From NCBI GenBank assembly GCA_017307375.1, contig JAFKFH010000012.1:174825-238824 (forward strand): DNA of 64,000 nucleotides, in the 5' to 3' direction. This document shows, one piece after another, positions 45,937 through 54,937 of the stretch. The translations under genes and the position numbers were made by a program. Each line of letters opens with the position of its first letter. The first letter of the stretch is position 1. The notes under the pieces are model-generated. The model worked only from the letters and a program-made list of their open reading frames with translations. It was not told the DNA's origin and made no database searches. This DNA comes from Alphaproteobacteria bacterium. GTDB taxonomy: Bacteria; Pseudomonadota; Alphaproteobacteria; Ferrovibrionales; Ferrovibrionaceae.

Positions 45937-47472
45937 TCAACCCTCCCGCGGCCTGAGCTGGCGCAGATGACGCAGCGCCATCAACGACCGCCGGCTGGAC
46001 GGGATCGCCGCGAGTGTCACCAGCGCGGCGGCAAGCCCCGCCCCGGTACCGAGGCACAAGGCCACGATCGGCAGCACCTGGACCGGGATGACGCAGCGGC
46101 GCAGCAGCACGACGACGGCAACGGCCACGAGGGCTGCGACGACCGAGGGCAGCACGGCGCCATGCAGGTCGTGCAGCCGCACCGGCCCCCGGCGGGTCGC
46201 CAGCCAGAAGGCGACTGGCGTGCGCACGAACAGGCCGGTCAGCGCGAACGATGCTGCAATCCCGGTGACGCCGAAGCGCAGCCCCGCCAGGATGCCCGCA
46301 ATCGACAGCGCACAATCGAGCAGGGTCGCGCGCAGCATGTCACCGGCACGGTTCTGCGAGAGATAGAGCAGGCCGAGCGACAGCATCGTCGGCAGATAGC
46401 AGGCGGCAAAACCGAACCAGGCGACCAGCGGCACGCCATCGCTCCAGCGCGGCCCGAACAGCAGCAACACCACCCAATCGGCCATCACCGGCACCATGGC
46501 AAACAGCGGCATGGTCAGCATCGCCAGCCACTGCATCATGTCGGCGAACAGCTGCCGATAGCGGTCGTCCCGGGTCGCCAGGCGGCTCAGACCCGGCATC
46601 GCGACCGCATAGATCGGCGCGTTGATATTGTTGATCGGCAGCATCAGCAGCTTCAGCGCGCGCTCGTAGAGGCCCAGCATGCTCGGCCCCCACAGCCGGC
46701 CGATGATCACCTGGTCGATGCTGCGGGTCAGCGCCACGGCGAGGTTGGCGCCGGTCACCCAGGCGCCGAAGCGCAGCAGGTCGCCGATCCCGGCCGCGCG
46801 CCTCGGCCGCGACGGCCGCCAGCCACACAAGGCCCAGCAGCCGATCATCACCACGGCAGGCGACACCAGCCGCTGCGCCACCAGCGACCAGTAGTCGAAG
46901 CCGCCGATCGCCATGACGATCGCGGTGACAAATCCCAGGACCTCGGCGCCGGCATCGATGGCCGCGACGGCGGTGAAACGCATCTGCCGGCGCAGCAGCG
47001 CCCAATGCTGGACGGTGAGACCCGACAGCAGGAAGCCGATCGCCAGCAGCCGGGTCGTCGGCACCAGCTCGGGAACGCCGTAGAACCAGGCGATGGCGGG
47101 TGCGGCCAGCGCCAGCGCCAGCGCCAGCGCGGCACCGATTCCCGTATTGAGCCAGAACAAGGCCGAGACCTGGTCGTGGGTGATGTCCGGGCGCTGGATC
47201 GTCGCCGAGGACAGCCCCATTTCCTTGACCAGATCGAGCAGAGTATTGATCGCGGCCACCATGGCGATCAGGCCGAAGGCTTCCGGCGCCAGCAGGCGGG
47301 CAAGGATGACGATGGTGGCGAACTGCACCACCATCTTCACCAGCTGGGCGCCCAGTGTCACCGTGCCGCCGCGGATCGAGCGGCGGCCGATATCGTCGAC
47401 GAGGTGATCTGCGTTCAGATGGCCGGACGGATCAGCCCGCGGCACGGGCCTGGCTTCCGAGGTTGTCGACAT
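45937..47472 (-). CDS. lipopolysaccharide/exopolysaccharide flippase (Wzx, PST type)
   Basis: Membrane protein of 511 residues with about 12 to 14 hydrophobic helices, moving lipid-linked repeats across the inner membrane. The start SIRGGTVTLGAQLVKMVVQFATIVILARLLAPEAFGLIAMV and GAWVTGANLAVALTRSIDQVIIGRLWGPSMLGLYERA are typical of the WzxC/MOP superfamily. ATG 47472 is used; it lies 41 nt inside the fcl 3' end, and upstream extension of the frame is only shadow of fcl. Together with Wzy, Wza and Wzc it makes a complete assembly set. Confidence 0.9.
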   Translation of the reverse strand: MSTTSEARPVPRADPSGHLNADHLVDDIGRRSIRGGTVTLGAQLVKMVVQFATIVILARLLAPEAFGLIAMVAAINTLLDLVKEMGLSSATIQRPDITHDQVSALFWLNTGIGAALALALALAAPAIAWFYGVPELVPTTRLLAIGFLLSGLTVQHWALLRRQMRFTAVAAIDAGAEVLGFVTAIVMAIGGFDYWSLVAQRLVSPAVVMIGCWALCGWRPSRPRRAAGIGDLLRFGAWVTGANLAVALTRSIDQVIIGRLWGPSMLGLYERALKLLMLPINNINAPIYAVAMPGLSRLATRDDRYRQLFADMMQWLAMLTMPLFAMVPVMADWVVLLLFGPRWSDGVPLVAWFGFAACYLPTMLSLGLLYLSQNRAGDMLRATLLDCALSIAGILAGLRFGVTGIAASFALTGLFVRTPVAFWLATRRGPVRLHDLHGAVLPSVVAALVAVAVVVLLRRCVIPVQVLPIVALCLGTGAGLAAALVTLAAIPSSRRSLMALRHLRQLRPREG

Positions 47473-48397
47473 ACCAGCGATACGTGCGTTCCAACCCCTC
47501 CTCGAACCCGGTCGGCGCCGTCCAGCCCATGGAGTGCAGCCGGAAGACGTCCATGACCTTGCGCGGGGTGCCGTCGGGCTTGGTGCGATCGAACTCCAGC
47601 CTGCCGGCAAAGCCGACGACCCGGCAGATCGTCGCCGCCAGTTCGGCAATCGATATCTCGACGCCAGTGCCGAGGTTGACGAAGTCCTCTCCCGAATGAT
47701 GCTGCATGAGGAAAACCAGGCCATCCGCGGCATCGTCGACATAGAGCAGCTCGCGCAACGGCGTGCCCGTACCCCAGACCGTCATCACCGGGCTGCGCTC
47801 GATCCGGGCGCGATGGGCCTTGGCCATCAGCGCCGGGACCACGTGGCTCTGCAACAGGTCGAAATTGTCGCCGGGCCCGTACAGGTTGGTCGGCATGGCC
47901 GCGTTGAAGTCGCAGCCATATTGCCGGCGATAGGCCTGGGCCAGCTTGATGCCGGCGATCTTGGCGATGGCGTACCACTGGTTGGTCGGCTCGAGCGGCC
48001 CGGTCAGCAGCGCCTCCTCCTTCAAGGGCTGCGGCGCATCGCGCGGATAGATGCAGGACGAGCCGAGAAACAGCAGCTTCTCGACCTCGGCATGCCGTGC
48101 CGCTTCGACGATGTTCGCCTCGATCAGCAGGTTGTCGTAGAGGAATTCGGCCGGCCGCGTATCGTTGGCGTGAATGCCGCCGACCCTGGCGGCGGCGACA
48201 AAAACGGCCTGGGGACGGGCGATCGCCATCCAGCGCGTCACCTGGTCGGGCGACCGCAGATCGACCCGGTCGCGCGGTGCGGTAAGCACCTCGCAATCCT
48301 CGGCCTCGAGCCGCCGGACCAGGGCGGAACCGACCAGGCCGCGATGTCCGGCGACCCAGACGCGTTTACCGTGCAGCGCGAAGCAGGGGGCGGACAT
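47432..48397 (-). CDS. fcl: GDP-L-fucose synthase
   Basis: Epimerase/reductase of 321 residues that turns GDP-4-keto-6-deoxymannose into GDP-L-fucose with NADPH. NADP fold is [18 protein letters not shown]. Catalytic residues are Ser in [10 protein letters not shown] and the Y-x-x-x-K in [23 protein letters not shown] follows, as in WcaG. ATG 48397 overlaps the gmd end by 32 nt. It works with the upstream gmd and with ManC. Confidence 0.94.
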   Translation of the reverse strand: MSAPCFALHGKRVWVAGHRGLVGSALVRRLEAEDCEVLTAPRDRVDLRSPDQVTRWMAIARPQAVFVAAARVGGIHANDTRPAEFLYDNLLIEANIVEAARHAEVEKLLFLGSSCIYPRDAPQPLKEEALLTGPLEPTNQWYAIAKIAGIKLAQAYRRQYGCDFNAAMPTNLYGPGDNFDLLQSHVVPALMAKAHRARIERSPVMTVWGTGTPLRELLYVDDAADGLVFLMQHHSGEDFVNLGTGVEISIAELAATICRVVGFAGRLEFDRTKPDGTPRKVMDVFRLHSMGWTAPTGFEEGLERTYRWYVDNLGSQARAAG

Positions 48398-49457
48398 CGG
48401 GCTCTCCCATGACGGTGCCGTCGATTGCGGCGCGATCGGCCGCGACCATTTCGGCGACCAGTTGCGGAAACGTGGTCCGGCTGTGCCAACCCAGCTTCTG
48501 GCGTGCCTTGGCCGGATCACCGAGCAGCAGATCGACTTCGGTCGGGCGGTAATAGGCCGGGTCGATGGCGACGATCGCCTCGCCGGTCCGGGTGCAATGA
48601 CCGGTCTCGTCGACGCCCTTGCCGCGCCATTCGATGCGGCGGCCGATCTGGCGGAAGGCCAGCTCGACGAACTCGCGCACGGTATGGGTCTCGCCGGTCG
48701 CCAGCACGTAATCCTCCGGTTTCTCCTGCTGCAGGATGCGCCACATGCCCTCGACGTAGTCGCGGGCATGCCCCCAGTCGCGCTTGGCATCGATATTGCC
48801 GAGATAGAGACATTTCTGCCGCCCCGCCTCGATCGCCGCCACCGCACGGGTAATCTTGCGGGTGACGAAGGTTTCGCCGCGGATCGGGCTTTCATGGTTG
48901 AACAGGATGCCGTTCGAGGCATGCATGCCGTAGGCCTCGCGGTAGTTCACCGTGATCCAGTAGGCGTAGAGCTTGGCGACGGCATAGGGCGAGCGCGGGT
49001 AGAACGGCGTCGTCTCGCGCTGGGGCGTTTCCTGGACCAGGCCGTAGAGTTCGGATGTCGATGCCTGGTAGAAGCGCACCCGCTCCTCCATCTTGAGGAT
49101 GCGGATCGCCTCGAGCAGGCGCAGCGTGCCCAGGGCATCGGTGTTCGCCGTGTATTCCGGCGTTTCGAACGAGACCTGGACGTGACTTTGTGCCGCCAGA
49201 TTGTAGATTTCGGTCGGCTGGGTTTCCTGCACCAGGCGTAGCAGGGTGCTGGAATCGGTCATGTCGCCATAGTGCAGGAACAGCGTGACGTCGCGTTCGT
49301 GGCGATCGCGATAGAGATGATCGATGCGGTCGGTATTGATCTGCGACGAGCGCCGCTTGATGCCGTGCACAACATAGCCGCGCGCCAGCAGGAAATCGGT
49401 GAGATAGGCGCCGTCCTGACCGGTGATACCGGTGACCAGGGCAACCTTGTCGGCCAT
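48366..49457 (-). CDS. gmd: GDP-mannose 4,6-dehydratase
   Basis: A 363-residue NADP-dependent dehydratase, the first step from GDP-mannose to GDP-fucose. It shows [25 protein letters not shown], the [15 protein letters not shown] segment, active-site T/E in [10 protein letters not shown], and Y-x-x-x-K in [13 protein letters not shown], with [22 protein letters not shown] nine nt before ATG 49457 supports the start. Transcribed with fcl and wzx. Confidence 0.96.
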   Translation of the reverse strand: MADKVALVTGITGQDGAYLTDFLLARGYVVHGIKRRSSQINTDRIDHLYRDRHERDVTLFLHYGDMTDSSTLLRLVQETQPTEIYNLAAQSHVQVSFETPEYTANTDALGTLRLLEAIRILKMEERVRFYQASTSELYGLVQETPQRETTPFYPRSPYAVAKLYAYWITVNYREAYGMHASNGILFNHESPIRGETFVTRKITRAVAAIEAGRQKCLYLGNIDAKRDWGHARDYVEGMWRILQQEKPEDYVLATGETHTVREFVELAFRQIGRRIEWRGKGVDETGHCTRTGEAIVAIDPAYYRPTEVDLLLGDPAKARQKLGWHSRTTFPQLVAEMVAADRAAIDGTVMGEPDVRPLLRAAR

Positions 49458-49489
49458 GTCTTGCTCCTCTCGAGCTTCAGGGTCGGATG

Positions 49490-50686
49490 TCATGAAAGGG
49501 CGATGGCACGCGCCACGCGCGGCCAGCTATAGCGGGCCAGCACATGCGCCTGCCCCGCCCGGCCCATCTGCGCCAGACGCGACGGATCGCCGACCGCATC
49601 GATGATGGTATCGGCCAGCGATTGCGCCCGCGCCTCGTGGACCAGGAAGCCATGCCGGCCGTTGACGAGAATCTCGGGCAGACCGTTGCGGCCCAGGCCG
49701 ACGACGGGCGTGCGCGACACCAGCGCTTCGAGAAACACCTGGCCCCAGGGATCGTTCAGCATCGGCTGGGTCAGCAGCGTCGCCTCGTGATAGAGTCGCT
49801 GCAATTCGCGCCAGGGCAAATGGGCGTGGAAATGGATCGCCTGATGGCGCGGCACGAAACGCCGGCTGCGCTCGTCGCCGACGATCGTCAGGGTCAGGTC
49901 GGGCCGGCGCCGATGGGCCTCGATGAAGGCATCGATCACCAGGCGTCCGCCCTTCTCGCGAAAATAATGCTTGGCGACGAACAGCAGGCGCGGCCGCGCA
50001 TAATCCTTCGGGCCTTCATAGGGCTCGATCTGCCCCATGCCCGAGCCGACCGCGGTGACGCGCCCGGGATCGATGCCGTAATGCTCGACAAGATTGTCGC
50101 GGACATAGGCGCCGAAGGTGAAGATGTGATCGACCGAGGCGAGCGCCTCGCGCTCGGTTCGCTCGTAGGCGTCCCCGGCCTTCGCGCTGGGCGCCGCGCG
50201 GTCCACGGCATGCCGCCGGAACAGATCCCAGGTATGGTCGCAGTACAGATAGTGGCGGATGCCGTTGCGGCGATCATGCACCGGCAGGTCGAGCGCGCCG
50301 GTATGCAGGACATGGCCGACGCCCAGGCGCCGCGCCGCGTCATCGACCGCAGCCGCCAGCCGCTGCCGCGCCCGGCCGGATCGCAGCACGTCGATGCCCG
50401 AGGTCGCGACGCCGTGGCCGGTCAGCAGATCCTGCAGGGCAATCTCGAACTTCGCAGCCCGGGTCAGCCGCGGATGGATGCCTTCGACCTTGACGCCGAG
50501 GCCTTCCAGCGCGGTAGCCAGATTGTTCGGCGCCCCCGACCAGGAGCGGCTGTCGCGCGGATCGCCGAACACGCAGGTGATGGCGATCCGATCGAAGCGG
50601 AGCTGGCCCGCCGGTTCGAGCCGTTCGGCACTGTCGGTCACTACCGCCACGAGGCCTGCCCTCCACACGCGTTTGCGCCGCACCAT
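49490..50686 (-). CDS. glycosyltransferase (GT4)
   Basis: A 398-residue GT-B transferase. The acceptor half carries [27 protein letters not shown] and [14 protein letters not shown]. The donor half has the GT4 core [40 protein letters not shown] and the E-x-x-x-x-x-x-x-E region [29 protein letters not shown] 50686 is the first Met of the protein-like region, although the open frame runs another 350 codons as shadow of the divergent gene. First gene of the leftward gmd-fcl-wzx unit. Confidence 0.88.
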   Translation of the reverse strand: MVRRKRVWRAGLVAVVTDSAERLEPAGQLRFDRIAITCVFGDPRDSRSWSGAPNNLATALEGLGVKVEGIHPRLTRAAKFEIALQDLLTGHGVATSGIDVLRSGRARQRLAAAVDDAARRLGVGHVLHTGALDLPVHDRRNGIRHYLYCDHTWDLFRRHAVDRAAPSAKAGDAYERTEREALASVDHIFTFGAYVRDNLVEHYGIDPGRVTAVGSGMGQIEPYEGPKDYARPRLLFVAKHYFREKGGRLVIDAFIEAHRRRPDLTLTIVGDERSRRFVPRHQAIHFHAHLPWRELQRLYHEATLLTQPMLNDPWGQVFLEALVSRTPVVGLGRNGLPEILVNGRHGFLVHEARAQSLADTIIDAVGDPSRLAQMGRAGQAHVLARYSWPRVARAIALS

Positions 50687-50730
50687 GAGCGGCCGGCGCC
50701 ATGGAACATCACCAGCGGCCGACGTCGCCA

Positions 50731-50747
50731 GTGACCAACCTGTGACC
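50731..50747 (+). promoter_or_regulatory. GTGACC direct repeat, 11-bp period
   Basis: GTGACC at 50731 and at 50742 (the second preceded by T, giving TGTGACC), an 11-bp period in the 168-nt gap between divergent glycosyltransferase genes. It matches the period and core of the repeat at 22567, so one OmpR-type regulator may bind both. Confidence 0.45.
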
Positions 50748-50773
50748 GGCTGGCCGGCCCGGACCCACCACAA

Positions 50774-50783
50774 ATTGGTCACA
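50774..50783. promoter_or_regulatory. ATTGGTCACA motif
   Basis: Same 10-mer as at 29524-29533 before wza. Here it sits 72 nt upstream of the rightward glycosyltransferase and near the GTGACC direct repeat. Confidence 0.3.
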
Positions 50784-50854
50784 CGGGCAGCCCGCACCGC
50801 AGACGGTACAGTGCGCTGCCGGGCCAGGACGGCCCGATTGAGTGGAGCGATGGA

Positions 50855-52066
50855 GTGAGCGCAGCCGCCCCGGACGACCTGATCTACTTCACCCCCGACG
50901 TGACCGATGCCGTCACGATCAAGCGGGTCCAGGAATTCCAGGATCAGGGTTGCCGCCTGCTGGTCGTCGGGTTCCGGCGCGAGCGCGTGAATCGCGGCTA
51001 CGAGCCGGCCTGGCGGCATCTGCTGCTCGGCCACACCCGCGACGGCCGCTACGGCCAGCGCCTGACGGCCTTGCTGCGCGCCGTGCCGGCCCTGTTCGCC
51101 CGGCGCCGGACGCTCGCCGGCGCACGCGTCTTCTATGCGCGCAATATCGACCAACTGCTGCTGGCGCTGCTGGCGCGGCTGTTCGTCGCCGGCCGTCCGG
51201 AGATCGTCTACGAGGTACTCGATATCCCGCCGATCCTGATGGGCCGCGGCATTGCGTCGATAACTCTGCGCTGGCTGGAACGGCTCTGCCTGAAGGCCGT
51301 ACGGTTGCTGGTGCTGTCCTCGCCCGGTTTCCACAAGCATTATTTCCTGGCGGTTCAACGCCACCGCGGCCCATGGTTCCTGCTCGAGAACAAGTTGCCG
51401 CCGTCGGTCAACCAGACGCGCCCGGCAGCGGCCGACAGCCATGCCGCCAACCGGCGGCGGCGCTTGTCGGGCCGCTGGGTCGTCGCCTATTGCGGGCTGA
51501 TCCGCGGCCAGGCCACCGTCGACCTGATCGCCCGCCTGGCGGAGCGGCTGGGCGACCGCGTCACCTTCCGCTTCCACGGCGTGCTGACGACCGTCGACGA
51601 AACCGCCTTCCATGAAACCGTCGCCCGCCTGCCCAATGTGAGCTACGAGGGGCCGTATTCGGCGCAAACCGACCTGCGGCGAATCTACGGCGACATCGAC
51701 TTTGCCTGGGCGCTCGACCTCGAGCATGTCGATCACAATTCGCGCTGGCTGTTGCCCTGCCGGTTTTACGAAGCGGGTTTCCTCGGGGTACCCTGCCTTG
51801 CGGTGCAGGGCTTCGAGGTCGGCGACATGATCGAGCGGCTCGATGCCGGCTGGACGTTCGGTGCGCCGCTCGAAGACAATCTGGTGCGCTTCTTCGAGCG
51901 GCTGACGCCCGCCGCCTACGAGGACATGCGCGAAAGGCTGCTGGCGCTGCCGTCCGGCCGGTTCGTCGCCGGCGAGGACGTGGCGGTGCTGTGCGAGCGG
52001 CTGGGGCTGGGCCGGGGCGAGGACGCCGACGCGGTCAGGCCGATCCTGGACCGGGTCCGCGGTTGA
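50855..52066 (+). CDS. glycosyltransferase, rightward orphan of the locus
   Basis: A 403-residue GT-B-like enzyme. The N-terminal half includes VFYARNIDQLLLALLARLFVAGRPEIVYEVLDIPP. The C-terminal half has RWVVAYCGLIRGQATVDLIARLAERLGDRVTFRFHG and the Tyr/Glu-rich motif HNSRWLLPCRFYEAGFLGVPCLA. The start is GTG 50855 with GGAG eight nt upstream. It is divergent from the GT4 gene and converges on the methyltransferase gene, overlapping its end by 32 nt. Confidence 0.85.
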   Translation: MSAAAPDDLIYFTPDVTDAVTIKRVQEFQDQGCRLLVVGFRRERVNRGYEPAWRHLLLGHTRDGRYGQRLTALLRAVPALFARRRTLAGARVFYARNIDQLLLALLARLFVAGRPEIVYEVLDIPPILMGRGIASITLRWLERLCLKAVRLLVLSSPGFHKHYFLAVQRHRGPWFLLENKLPPSVNQTRPAAADSHAANRRRRLSGRWVVAYCGLIRGQATVDLIARLAERLGDRVTFRFHGVLTTVDETAFHETVARLPNVSYEGPYSAQTDLRRIYGDIDFAWALDLEHVDHNSRWLLPCRFYEAGFLGVPCLAVQGFEVGDMIERLDAGWTFGAPLEDNLVRFFERLTPAAYEDMRERLLALPSGRFVAGEDVAVLCERLGLGRGEDADAVRPILDRVRG

Positions 52067-52796
52067 TCATCACGCAGTCGAACTCGATCAGCCGCAGCGA
52101 TTCGTCGCGGCTGATCGGGTAGAGACCCGAAATCTCGAAGCCACGCTCGTTCAGGAACCGGATCGTGTCGACATAGCTCGGCATGTCCTTGTAGATGCCG
52201 ATCACCGATGCCTCGGTCTGCAAGGCCGGGATCCAGGGCAGCATGGTCAGGCCGCCGCACAGCACCTCGAGGTCGAAGCCCTGGGTGTCGAGCTTCAGGT
52301 AGGGCCGCCGGAAGCCCATCGCCGCCTGCAATTCCGGCATGACCTGGTCAAGCGTGCGAATCTCGACCGTCTCGACATGCGCCGCCTCGTTCAATCCGGC
52401 AAATCCGGGGACGGCGGCATTGTCCGGCTCGAGGAACGACGAGAACTGGTCCGACTTCATCACGTTGATGCCGGCAGTACCGGGCGCCGAGCCGAGCGCA
52501 TAGGGCTCGATGCGCCAGCGTCGATCGGACCGGGCGCGCCGGCGCAGGATGTCGACATGCCGGGCGACCGGCTCGAACGAGACGATCTCGCCGGTGAAAA
52601 AGACCTTCTCGCGTAGGAAATCGCGGTACTGCCCGACATTGGCACCGACGTCGAAGACACAGTCGATCTGCAGCTTGGCCAGCAATTGCCCGAGATGGAT
52701 GGCAAAGTCGCGCTCGCGCATGTCGCGCAGCGGCACGATGTCGTAGCCGGCGGACCGGGCGAGCTTGCGGGCGGTATCCTTGACGATCTGCAGCAT
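52035..52796 (-). CDS. FkbM-family methyltransferase
   Basis: A 253-residue SAM-dependent O-methyltransferase. Motif I is CVFDVGANVGQYRDFL (about residues 45-60), followed by EIVSFEPVARHVDILRRRA. The FkbM signature near 120-185 includes TLDQVMPEL and YLKLDTQGFDLEVLCGG. GAGGAG before ATG 52796 sets the start; the frame extends 28 codons further without homology. Probably methylates a sugar of the polymer. Its 3' end overlaps the convergent glycosyltransferase by 32 nt. Confidence 0.9.
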   Translation of the reverse strand: MLQIVKDTARKLARSAGYDIVPLRDMRERDFAIHLGQLLAKLQIDCVFDVGANVGQYRDFLREKVFFTGEIVSFEPVARHVDILRRRARSDRRWRIEPYALGSAPGTAGINVMKSDQFSSFLEPDNAAVPGFAGLNEAAHVETVEIRTLDQVMPELQAAMGFRRPYLKLDTQGFDLEVLCGGLTMLPWIPALQTEASVIGIYKDMPSYVDTIRFLNERGFEISGLYPISRDESLRLIEFDCVMINRGPGPGSA

Positions 52797-52886
52797 CGGC
52801 ACTCCTCGTACGGGCTTGGGCAGTCGAGCCTGAGCATCGACCGCCCGCCTTCGTCCGGGGAAGTGACCATTCTGGGGCAAGCCCCC

Positions 52887-54110
52887 TCAGCGCCCCGCCA
52901 GACCGTCGATCGCCGCCAGAAAACAGGCGGCAGACGCTGCGCGCAACGGCACATAGGCCTTGCCCGCCTGGCGGCAAAGGCGCTTGACCTGCCCGGCGGC
53001 GAGATGACTGACGCAATCGACGGGGAAGAACGCGATGTCGGCCCGGGCGACCAGGGCAGGCAGCAGCCCCGCCCCCTCCTCCATGCCGCCGTCATGGCTG
53101 AGGAAGACGGCACCGCGCCCCCGGGCCAGGGCGGACAACCGATCGGCGAGCCGGGGGCGACCACCGACATAAAGCAGCGTAAGACCGGAAAGATCGGCTG
53201 GCTGCGGCGGCATCTCGCCGGGCGGAGCGGACAACCCGGCGAGCGCCGCTTCCAGCGCCGCGATCTCCACATCGCGCTCGGCCAAGGCAAGCTCAAGGTC
53301 TGCGACACGCCGGTTCGTGGTGGCGAGCGATCGGTCCTGCGCGGCCAGCCGCCCGGCCAGCGCGGCGTTGTGCGCCTGTTCGTCGGCGAGGCGCAACGCC
53401 AGGCGGGCATCGTCGGCGATTGCCAGCTCAGCCGCCTGCAGGCCGCGCAGTTCCGCCTCCAGCGCGCGGACTCGGGCAACCAGGGTGCCTTTCTCGCCGG
53501 CGGCCTCGCGCAGCCGCGCCTGCTGCCGGGCGATCTTGTCGCGCGCCGCTTCGAGGTCGCGTTCCAGCAGGCGCAACCGCGTGATGTCGGCCCGGTTCGC
53601 GGTACCGACCAGATGCGACAGCATGTGCACCTCGCCGAACACCTCCTGGACCAGGGTGCGGTCGGTCGCGGGGTGGGTCAGCGTGGCCCAGTAGCCGCCG
53701 GGTATGTCGCCGCGCTCGAGGGCTGCGTTCCAGAACTCGCGGACCTCCCCGGCGGTACGCGCCCGCGCGAAGCGCCGGATCTGCGCCTCGTGCCGCTTGT
53801 CGAGCAGTTTGTTCAGCAGCTTGCCGGCCAGATCCTTCTGGCCGGCTGCCTGTACCGCGCGGCCGTGCAGGGCGTGATCGGTCGCGGTGCGGGCATCGGG
53901 CTGGTTCAGCTTGGCGAAGACCTGGCGAAGATCGCCTGCGGTCAGGCAGGTGCCGATGACCGAGCAGTGCAGGTTCGGGGGCAAGGCCCAGAGCCGGTCG
54001 CGGGACGGCACGGGTCCGGTCAGCACGGCTGTCGCCGCGGCGGCACCCAGGCGCAGCGCGGGGCTGAAGGCCGGTCCTTGCGCAAGCGGCAGGCTCGACA
54101 GATTGGACAA
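52887..54110 (-). CDS. DUF2325 protein with coiled coil, under a ModE-like box
   Basis: A 407-residue cytoplasmic protein. The N-terminal domain (about 20-170, with LWALPPNLHCSVIGTCLTAGDLRQVFAKL) is followed by a long Ala/Glu/Arg-rich coiled coil (about 170-290). The C-terminal DUF2325 domain is LTLLYVGGRPRLADRLSALA, FLSHDGGMEEGAGLLP, ADIAFFPVDCVSHLAAGQVKRLCR and ending in KAYVPLR. DUF2325 has a conserved GGR, a HDGG-x-E pair and D-x-V-SH/C, suggesting a ligand or metal site, but its function is not established. A 24-bp palindrome of ModE type starts 16 nt upstream, tying it to the adjacent molybdenum operon rather than to the exopolysaccharide genes. Confidence 0.86.
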   Translation of the reverse strand: MSNLSSLPLAQGPAFSPALRLGAAAATAVLTGPVPSRDRLWALPPNLHCSVIGTCLTAGDLRQVFAKLNQPDARTATDHALHGRAVQAAGQKDLAGKLLNKLLDKRHEAQIRRFARARTAGEVREFWNAALERGDIPGGYWATLTHPATDRTLVQEVFGEVHMLSHLVGTANRADITRLRLLERDLEAARDKIARQQARLREAAGEKGTLVARVRALEAELRGLQAAELAIADDARLALRLADEQAHNAALAGRLAAQDRSLATTNRRVADLELALAERDVEIAALEAALAGLSAPPGEMPPQPADLSGLTLLYVGGRPRLADRLSALARGRGAVFLSHDGGMEEGAGLLPALVARADIAFFPVDCVSHLAAGQVKRLCRQAGKAYVPLRAASAACFLAAIDGLAGR

Positions 54111-54125
54111 TGGCGGCCCTCCCTT

Positions 54126-54149
54126 CGATATATCTAAAAGAATATATCG
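54126..54149. promoter_or_regulatory. ModE-like box before DUF2325 gene
   Basis: CGATATAT-N8-ATATATCG, a perfect 8-8-8 palindrome. The E. coli modA operator has the same layout (CGTTATAT-N8-ACATAACG). It is 16 nt upstream of the DUF2325 start, where a bound Mo-ModE dimer would block the promoter. A sibling lies before mop at 57661. Confidence 0.75.
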
Positions 54150-54184
54150 ATTGCTGCACCTTGACCAGGGCTTGGTTCGCCTGA

Positions 54185-54937
54185 TCAGGCCGGGCCGACG
54201 ACCTGGCGGCCCGACGGGGTGGTTTCAACGGCGAGGGCGATACCGTAAAGGCGGCTCAGCGTGGCGGAATCGAGGCTTGCCGGTACGGCAAAGCCGCCCC
54301 AACCCAGAAGCCAGGCCCGATCGCCAAATGCGAAAGCCTGCTCAGGCTCATGCGTCGAGATCAGGACGGTCCGGCCGGTGGCGGCGAGCGCCCGGATACG
54401 GTCCTGGACCATCAGGCGATTGGCCAGGTCGAGACTGGCCGTCGGCTCGTCCATCACGACGAGGTCGGCCTCCTGCGCCAGCGCACGGGCGATCAGGGCC
54501 AGTTGGCGCTGGCCGCCCGAAAGGCGCAGCGCGTCGCGATCGGCGAGATCGGCAATGCCCAGAGCCGACAGTGCCGCGGCCACCCGATCGTGATCGGCGG
54601 GGCCCGGGCTGGCGAAAACCCCGAGATGCGCAGTACGTCCCATCAGGACCAGGTCACGCACCGTGTAGGCGAAGTCGCCGGCATACCCTTGCGGCACATA
54701 GGCGATGCGGCGGGCGATAGCCGGACGCGACAGCGACACGATATCCTCGCCGCTGACCAGCACGCGGCCGGCCAGCGGCGGGATCAGGCCCATCAGCGTA
54801 CGAATCAGCGTCGTCTTGCCGACGCCGTTGGGGCCGAGCAGGCTGGTGACGCTGCCCGGCGCCAGCCCGGCATCGATTCCGCCGACCAGCGGCACGCCAT
54901 GCCCGATCGTCACGCCACTGAGCGTCAGGACAGTCAT
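54185..54937 (-). CDS. ABC transporter ATP-binding protein (FecE/BtuD type), molybdenum operon
   Basis: A 250-residue ATPase of the type II importer class. Walker A is GPNGVGKTT, Q-loop YVPQG, signature LSGGQRQLALIARALA, Walker B LVVMDEP followed by TASLDLANR, H-loop STHEPEQ. The FecE/BtuD-type D-loop is intact. Its ATG overlaps the permease stop (ATGA). It is the last gene of mop-trmO-SBP-permease-ATPase. By context it is MolC-like, for molybdate or tungstate uptake; the family itself also serves Fe-siderophores and B12. Confidence 0.88.
   Translation of the reverse strand: MTVLTLSGVTIGHGVPLVGGIDAGLAPGSVTSLLGPNGVGKTTLIRTLMGLIPPLAGRVLVSGEDIVSLSRPAIARRIAYVPQGYAGDFAYTVRDLVLMGRTAHLGVFASPGPADHDRVAAALSALGIADLADRDALRLSGGQRQLALIARALAQEADLVVMDEPTASLDLANRLMVQDRIRALAATGRTVLISTHEPEQAFAFGDRAWLLGWGGFAVPASLDSATLSRLYGIALAVETTPSGRQVVGPA

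Noticed and set aside
45871..47556. 561-codon + strand frame opposite wzx
   Set aside because: His/Gln/Arg-rich antisense translation; the flippase is clear on the other strand.
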